Made by a program: the position numbers and the translations under genes
In this document: positions 59,901-64,000 of the stretch, in pieces
How positions within the stretch are numbered: the first letter of the stretch is position 1
How the letters are laid out: each line of letters opens with the position of its first letter
The notes under the pieces: generated by a model
Databases searched by the model: none
What the model was told of the DNA's origin: nothing
What the model saw: only the letters and a program-made list of their open reading frames with translations
NCBI RefSeq assembly: GCF_029854195.1
Contig: NZ_CP122960.1
Coordinates: 1,432,001 to 1,496,000 of the forward strand
From: Amylibacter sp. IMCC11727
Lineage (GTDB): Bacteria; Pseudomonadota; Alphaproteobacteria; Rhodobacterales; Rhodobacteraceae
DNA: 64,000 nt
Direction of reading: 5' to 3'

Positions 59901-60698
59901 TTAACGCAAATGCAGCCGAACAAATTCTTCCGCATCTGCATCCAACAACGCATCGCGAATTTCTTCGGGTTTGGGCTCGTTTTCCAGCCAATCCAACGCG
60001 ATTTCATCTGTAAATTCGCTGTTGCGCGTGTAGCGAATTTCTTTGCTTTTGTCCTGCTCGACAGGGGGCACAGACAAAAGACTGCCATCTTGGATTTTCT
60101 CGAAAATTACTTCGTGCGCACTGCGAACGGACGCCATGGTGAACTCAAAACTGTCACTGTACAGTTTGGGCTCAGGCCGCACATGGTACAGCATTCCGCC
60201 CGTATCCAAACCCTTCGCCAGCAAATGCAAGGTTGCGCCAACATACTGTGGATTGCCGTCTTTACAGGCCCAAAAGTTACAGGCTGCACCGCGATACCAC
60301 GGGGACATGCCCATATGAATGTTGACTGTGCGTTTCGACATCAGGAAATCAATAAGCCAGCCTCTGATCCAGCTGCCGCCAAACACAATATACAGGTCAG
60401 CATCAAGTGCCGTGCCAAACTGTTCCTTAGACATGTGGTTCAGGTCGCCAGATCGCAACGGGATCAAGTTGATATTGCTCAGGCTGTGATCTTTGGTGGC
60501 AAACACCTTTTCTTCCGCTTCCAAAACCCGCGAGAAATACCTCTGCATTGGCTCGGATTTGTTGTAAAAATCCTGAACCTTTCCTGGAAAGACGGACAAG
60601 GTTTCCATTACCACATGCAGATCGTTTGTGACCTCTTGCAACCGCTTAATGAAATGCAAATGGCGTGTTTGGTTCGATGTAAAAACGGTTACCTTCAC
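59901..60698 (-). CDS. Formyltransferase-family protein
   Basis: A 265-residue protein with the formyl-transferase fold. NIHMGMSPWYRGAACNFWA holds the catalytic Asn and His of the NxHxSxLP-type motif, and GATLHLLAKGLDTGGML holds the downstream aspartate. Families with this core formylate sugars or amino groups from N10-formyl-tetrahydrofolate. The start is GTG at 60698 and overlaps the TGA of the upstream polysaccharide deacetylase (GTGA), so both are probably one operon acting on the same glycan or sugar nucleotide. The acceptor is unknown. Confidence 0.75.
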   Translation of the reverse strand: MKVTVFTSNQTRHLHFIKRLQEVTNDLHVVMETLSVFPGKVQDFYNKSEPMQRYFSRVLEAEEKVFATKDHSLSNINLIPLRSGDLNHMSKEQFGTALDADLYIVFGGSWIRGWLIDFLMSKRTVNIHMGMSPWYRGAACNFWACKDGNPQYVGATLHLLAKGLDTGGMLYHVRPEPKLYSDSFEFTMASVRSAHEVIFEKIQDGSLLSVPPVEQDKSKEIRYTRNSEFTDEIALDWLENEPKPEEIRDALLDADAEEFVRLHLR

Positions 60699-61615
60699 AG
60701 GATGTTCCTTACTAAATTGGCGTGATCTTCGCGTGGAATTTCCAGCGGGGATTTGATTTCACGTTGTGTGATCGTGGATCGAAACCCAACAGTGACCCCA
60801 AGCTCGCGTAAAACTGCCAGCGTTGTCGCGTCATAATGGCCGCAAGGGTGCGACATAGTTATCGGTGCTTGGCCCGTAATATTTTGCAAAATCTCATGGT
60901 TGGTTCCATATTCTTCGGCCTGCTTTTCTTTGGTTAAATGGGTCATAACCATGGGATGCGTATGGCTGTGCAACCCGATGGCATTGCCTTGGTCGCTCAA
61001 ATCACGGATCATTGCAGAAGACATCAAAAGCAATTCTGTACGCTCGGCAAACGGATAGTTTGCAGCGGCCATCATGCGATCCATAATCACATCGTATTTT
61101 TTGGGCCCAAGAACGTAATCCCGTACATAACGATAAACTTTGTCGTTATAGGTAAAGAAAGCGCAATCGCCCAAGAAACCCTTTTCAATGGCAGCATGTG
61201 CCGGATCAAACGCCTGTTCATTGTCGGCTTTGACCGCCTCAAAAAACGACGCGTAAAAGGCTTCCATGTCGTCGAAAAACACATTGCGAAAATCGCGGTA
61301 AAATTCGAGCTTTGTGACATCTGGCAAATGCAAATTCGTATAACAAAAGAAAAAACCACGCAAATCATGAGCCTGCATCACAGGCCATGCAACGTCATAT
61401 TGGCACCGCAGGCTGTCATCGAAAGTCAGCGCCGTTTCTGTATCCTTCAACGTGCCATTTAACGCTTTTTCAATGTAATCATTGGGCTCAAGGAAGGTCT
61501 TCCCTTGGCGTTTGGTGGCGTTAATCAAATCATCAAAGACCTCAGCAGAAATTGACCCCTGACCCACAGGATGAATTTCGTCGTGAAAATGATGATACAT
61601 TTGTGCGAAATGCAT
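60695..61615 (-). CDS. Polysaccharide deacetylase-like protein (NodB fold)
   Basis: A 306-residue carbohydrate-esterase-4-like protein. ALTFDDSLRCQYDV contains the metal- and catalytic-base aspartates. IGLHSHTHPMVM contains the metal-ligand histidines. MSHPCGHYDATTLAVLRELG resembles the later family motif. A large insertion between the first two motifs (residues 95-220) is unusual. No signal peptide is visible, so the substrate may be a cytoplasmic sugar nucleotide or lipid. The start at 61615 follows AAGGA; an earlier in-frame ATG lacks one. It is coupled to the formyltransferase gene. Confidence 0.75.
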   Translation of the reverse strand: MHFAQMYHHFHDEIHPVGQGSISAEVFDDLINATKRQGKTFLEPNDYIEKALNGTLKDTETALTFDDSLRCQYDVAWPVMQAHDLRGFFFCYTNLHLPDVTKLEFYRDFRNVFFDDMEAFYASFFEAVKADNEQAFDPAHAAIEKGFLGDCAFFTYNDKVYRYVRDYVLGPKKYDVIMDRMMAAANYPFAERTELLLMSSAMIRDLSDQGNAIGLHSHTHPMVMTHLTKEKQAEEYGTNHEILQNITGQAPITMSHPCGHYDATTLAVLRELGVTVGFRSTITQREIKSPLEIPREDHANLVRNIL

Positions 61616-61721
61616 ATTTTTTCCTTCTTTGTCGGGCAAACTGATCACTGCCCAGAACGAAACCAAAGCCGTTTAATGCTGTTCTCTTGGCTTCGTATAC
61701 GTTCTGATCTGCGAAGGCCAA

Positions 61722-61735
61722 CCGTTAATTAACGG
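61722..61735. promoter_or_regulatory. Perfect palindrome upstream of the deacetylase-formyltransferase operon
   Basis: CCGTTAATTAACGG is a perfect 14-bp palindrome located 107 nt upstream of the deacetylase start, in a 262-nt gap (61616-61877) without a convincing gene. It may be an operator. Confidence 0.35.
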
Positions 61736-61877
61736 ATAAGACACACGGGCGGTCCAGAAAATACTCGGATGTAAAAGGGTCATTGGGTGTCGCGTGAAAA
61801 CTAAAAAAGGTCTACCCGATCCTGCTGCGGTGCCATTCTTTAACGCGTTTAAGTGCCCCAACCACCAAATCCGCCCA

Positions 61878-62324
61878 TTATTCGGCGATGTCTTCTGCCC
61901 ATAATTCAGGTTTCTCGGTAATGAAACGCTGCATCAAATCCACGCAATCCGCATCATTGGCGACAATGACTTCCACCCCTTTGGAACGCAGGAAATCCTC
62001 GTTTCCGCCAAAGTTGGTGTTTTCGCCAATTACAACCCGAGGAATGCCGAATTGCAGAATTGTGCCCGTACACATCATGCAAGGACTGAGCGAAGTATAT
62101 AGCGTAGTATCGCGATACGTCTTTTGACGCCCGGCCTTGCGCAGTGCGTCCATTTCACCATGCGCAATCGGATCGCCTTTTTGAACGCGTTGATTGCGCC
62201 CTTGAGACACGACCGCGCCGCCTCGCGCCAATACGGATCCGATTGGGCAGCCCCCTTCGTTATACCCTGCAAGCGCCTCTTCGTAGGCCACGCGCAGCAA
62301 CTTGGTGTCTTCTGAGGTCATCAT
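61878..62324 (-). CDS. Cytosine deaminase (yeast Fcy1-like)
   Basis: A 148-residue zinc deaminase. IAHGEMDALRKAG provides the zinc-ligand His and catalytic Glu; LSPCMMCTGTILQFGIPRV provides the two zinc-ligand cysteines. The close pattern TTLYTSLSPCMMCTG, VIGENTNFGG and the C-terminal MQRFITEKPELWAEDI closely resemble yeast cytosine deaminase, not the bacterial CodA amidohydrolase. It should convert cytosine to uracil. It lies between a deacetylase-like gene (2-nt gap) and the palindrome region. It probably belongs to one operon with the deacetylase and ABC ATPase upstream. Confidence 0.8.
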   Translation of the reverse strand: MMTSEDTKLLRVAYEEALAGYNEGGCPIGSVLARGGAVVSQGRNQRVQKGDPIAHGEMDALRKAGRQKTYRDTTLYTSLSPCMMCTGTILQFGIPRVVIGENTNFGGNEDFLRSKGVEVIVANDADCVDLMQRFITEKPELWAEDIAE

Positions 62325-62325
62325 G

Positions 62326-63219
62326 TCAGGGTCCTTTCGTCAGGATCGGCGCATCATAGTAAGGCAGGTGTTCCACACTCGGATGCCACATTCCTTCTTT
62401 TTGCAGCTTGTCCATATGATCGGCAATTTCGTCCAACGTTGCAAACCAAACATCTTTTTCCAGCTTGGTTTTTTCGATCCAAGCTTCCACCTGTTTCCAG
62501 CGTGCCAGTCGTCCCGTCAAAAACGGATGGATAATCAGCATAAAGAACCCGCCAGCATCATACTGGGCGTCGAATTCTTCCCAAAAACCCGCCAAACCTT
62601 GGGACGGGCCGCGCACTGGCATCATATATCCGATTTCATCGTAATGGGCGAACTGTGGCCAATCATCGGTGCCCCAATGGACCGGCATTTCGTAAAGCGC
62701 GCCTTTGGCCGTTTGTACCTGATAGGGGATATCATCTGCCATCATCGAACTGTCGTATCGCATGTTGTGCTCGATCATCAGATCAACCACCTCATCCGTG
62801 ATGTTATAAACGGGCGCACGATATCCCCGTGGCGCTTGCCCGCAAATCCGCTGATGCACATCTAATGTGCGTTCAAACCACTCTCGCTGGCTGCCACGGG
62901 TTTTTATTGGGTCTTCGTGTAAATATCCGTGATGCCCTATCTCATGACCCGCTTTTAGTATTGAGTCCGCCACATCGGGATAGGTTTCCAAGCACCAGCC
63001 AGGGATGAAAAATGATTGTTTCAGCTCTAACCGTTTGTATGTGTCGAGTATGCGCGGCAAGGCAACCAATGGCCCATATCGCCCCATAGAAATGGGATAC
63101 AACCGGTCTCTGCTGTCTTCTGGCTTTGCGATATGGATCAGGCTATCCGCATCCATATCAAACGTGATTGCAACCGCACATTTGGCGCCATTGGGCCAAG
63201 GGATTGGGTTTCGGATCAC
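62326..63219 (-). CDS. Polysaccharide deacetylase-family protein (PuuE / imidase-like)
   Basis: A 297-residue NodB-fold protein resembling the PuuE-allantoinase/HpPgdA subgroup. ITFDMDADSLIHI supplies the metal aspartates, IGHHGYLHEDP the histidines, and FFMLIIHPFLTGR the C-terminal motif. There is no signal peptide. Members hydrolyse cyclic amides such as allantoin or deacetylate glycans. The cytosine deaminase and a PotA-like transporter ATPase next to it favour a role in nitrogenous-ring salvage or catabolism. The exact substrate is unknown. Confidence 0.75.
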   Translation of the reverse strand: MIRNPIPWPNGAKCAVAITFDMDADSLIHIAKPEDSRDRLYPISMGRYGPLVALPRILDTYKRLELKQSFFIPGWCLETYPDVADSILKAGHEIGHHGYLHEDPIKTRGSQREWFERTLDVHQRICGQAPRGYRAPVYNITDEVVDLMIEHNMRYDSSMMADDIPYQVQTAKGALYEMPVHWGTDDWPQFAHYDEIGYMMPVRGPSQGLAGFWEEFDAQYDAGGFFMLIIHPFLTGRLARWKQVEAWIEKTKLEKDVWFATLDEIADHMDKLQKEGMWHPSVEHLPYYDAPILTKGP

Positions 63220-63228
63220 GAGGCCACC

Positions 63229-64000
63229 TTACATTTCCGCCAGCAAATGGGCGCTTTTTGCATCCCAGCTTAGCCAGATGTCTTGGCTTGGCTGCAAATC
63301 AAACTTGGAAAGTTCGCGTTCTTGCATCTGCACTTTAAACTCGTGTCCGCTTTCGTCTTCTAAAAACAGGGTAACCATGGAGCCGACGAATTCTTCGGAA
63401 ATCAGCTTACACCGCACGATGTTTTCGGCTGTTGGTTTATCCCACGACAAATGCACCAAGTCCGCAGAAATCACAAAGGTCGCATCTTGACCTTGGCTCA
63501 GACTCTTCCCTTCAGAATCCAGTGTGAAAACACCAGATGGCGTTTCAATATGCGCGGTTGTATCTGCGATCTTAGACACCGTGCCTGACAGGATGTTATT
63601 GCGCCCGACGAACTCTGCGACGAATTGGTTCTGCGGTGCGCGGTAGATGTCTTTGGGAGTTCCAACTTGCGCAATCTCGCCGTTGCCCATGATGACAACA
63701 CGATCCGCCATTGCAAAAGCCTCTGACTGGGAGTGGGTGACATACACAAAGGTAATGCCCAACTCTTTTTGCAGCTGCACCAATACCGCCTGCATACGAA
63801 TTACCAAATGCGCATCAAGCGCGGACAAAGGTTCGTCCAACAACAGGATTTTGGGTTCCAGCACCAAAGAGCGAGCCAAGGCCACCCGTTGTTTCTGTCC
63901 ACCAGACAACGTTGATACGTTGCGATTTTCAAATTCCAAGATGCCAAGCTTTTCTAGCCAGACAAGCGCACGTTTCTTACGCTCTTCTTTGTCGACCCCG
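63229..64000 (-). CDS. ABC transporter ATP-binding protein (PotA/FbpC-like), 5' end outside window
   Basis: The last 256 residues of an ABC ATPase; the N-terminus and Walker A lie beyond the right edge. Visible are the signature LSGGQKQRVALARSLV, Walker B ILLLDEPLSALDAHL, the switch histidine in FVYVTHSQSEAFAMADR and a C-terminal TOBE-type domain. The family energises polyamine, putrescine, spermidine or iron uptake. Given the deaminase and deacetylase downstream in the same direction, it probably imports a nitrogen-rich substrate, possibly a pyrimidine or hydantoin; this is inference from context. Confidence 0.85.
   Translation of the reverse strand, partial: GVDKEERKKRALVWLEKLGILEFENRNVSTLSGGQKQRVALARSLVLEPKILLLDEPLSALDAHLVIRMQAVLVQLQKELGITFVYVTHSQSEAFAMADRVVIMGNGEIAQVGTPKDIYRAPQNQFVAEFVGRNNILSGTVSKIADTTAHIETPSGVFTLDSEGKSLSQGQDATFVISADLVHLSWDKPTAENIVRCKLISEEFVGSMVTLFLEDESGHEFKVQMQERELSKFDLQPSQDIWLSWDAKSAHLLAEM

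Noticed and set aside
61673..61861. 62-codon minus-strand frame between the deacetylase and cytosine deaminase
   Set aside because: No ribosome-binding site, no recognisable domain, and it covers the palindrome at 61722-61735; treated as intergenic.

Overview
The window looks like chromosomal DNA from a marine alphaproteobacterium of the Rhodobacterales (Roseobacter group). This is an inference from gene content: two trimethylamine methyltransferase-like genes without pyrrolysine, a DMGDH-like FAD/GcvT protein, opgC-opgH, a Zur/ZnuABC locus, FCD-type GntR and LysR regulators, and very compact operons with ATGA start/stop overlaps. I saw no rRNA, tRNA, insertion sequence, prophage or CRISPR array. 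Both ends cut genes: a secreted protein at the left edge and an ABC transporter ATPase at the right edge.

Layout. 0-3.9 kb: a minus-strand xylose operon (xylB-xylA-galM-secreted protein) with a palindromic operator. 3.9-5.7 kb: a TauE/SafE exporter and a persulfide-dioxygenase-like MBL protein (sulfur handling). 5.7-13.5 kb: a sulfatase-superfamily hydrolase divergent from a GntR-led catabolic operon (DapA-family lyase, PuuC-like aldehyde dehydrogenase, FAD amine oxidoreductase), then a first MttB-family protein. 13.6-25 kb: flavin monooxygenase, short-chain threonine-dehydrogenase-like epimerase, SGNH hydrolase, an exported YHS/rhodanese/esterase operon, a TPP enzyme, a TPR protein and opgC-opgH. 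25-33 kb: znuA divergent from zur-znuC-znuB around a clear Zur-type palindrome, followed by a LYS1-like dehydrogenase, ggt and katG. 33-39 kb: an SDR plus pxpCBA (5-oxoprolinase), an acyl-CoA dehydrogenase and an orphan iron-binding protein.

39-48.6 kb is the most unusual part. It appears to be a hybrid RiPP (ribosomally made, modified peptide) locus. A 161-residue protein with 35 cysteines, mostly spaced Cys-x-x-Cys, sits in front of a fused E1-like/YcaO cyclodehydratase ending in a PxPxP motif. A reductase resembling thiazolinyl imide reductases is translationally coupled to it. A second tight operon encodes a VioB-type ferritin-like protein, an 11-cysteine protein with CxGxNxC-like motifs, a DUF692 (MNIO) enzyme and its DUF2063 partner. 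Two hairpins lie between the Cys-rich gene and the YcaO gene. Having the YcaO and MNIO chemistries next to two Cys-rich candidate substrates makes this the strongest candidate for an undescribed system.

48.6-53.6 kb: a LysR regulator divergent from a second MttB-family protein and a DMGDH-like FAD/GcvT enzyme, probably a methylated-amine (betaine-like) demethylation unit. 53.6-59.7 kb: a six-gene, almost fully overlapping minus-strand operon (KAS III, OleD-like dehydrogenase, MBL hydrolase, adenylate-forming enzyme, DUF3419/BtaA-like transferase, Rieske oxygenase) behind two palindromes. This is a plausible uncharacterised acyl/lipid pathway. 59.9-64 kb: a formyltransferase/deacetylase pair, then a yeast-type cytosine deaminase, a second deacetylase and a PotA-like ATPase.
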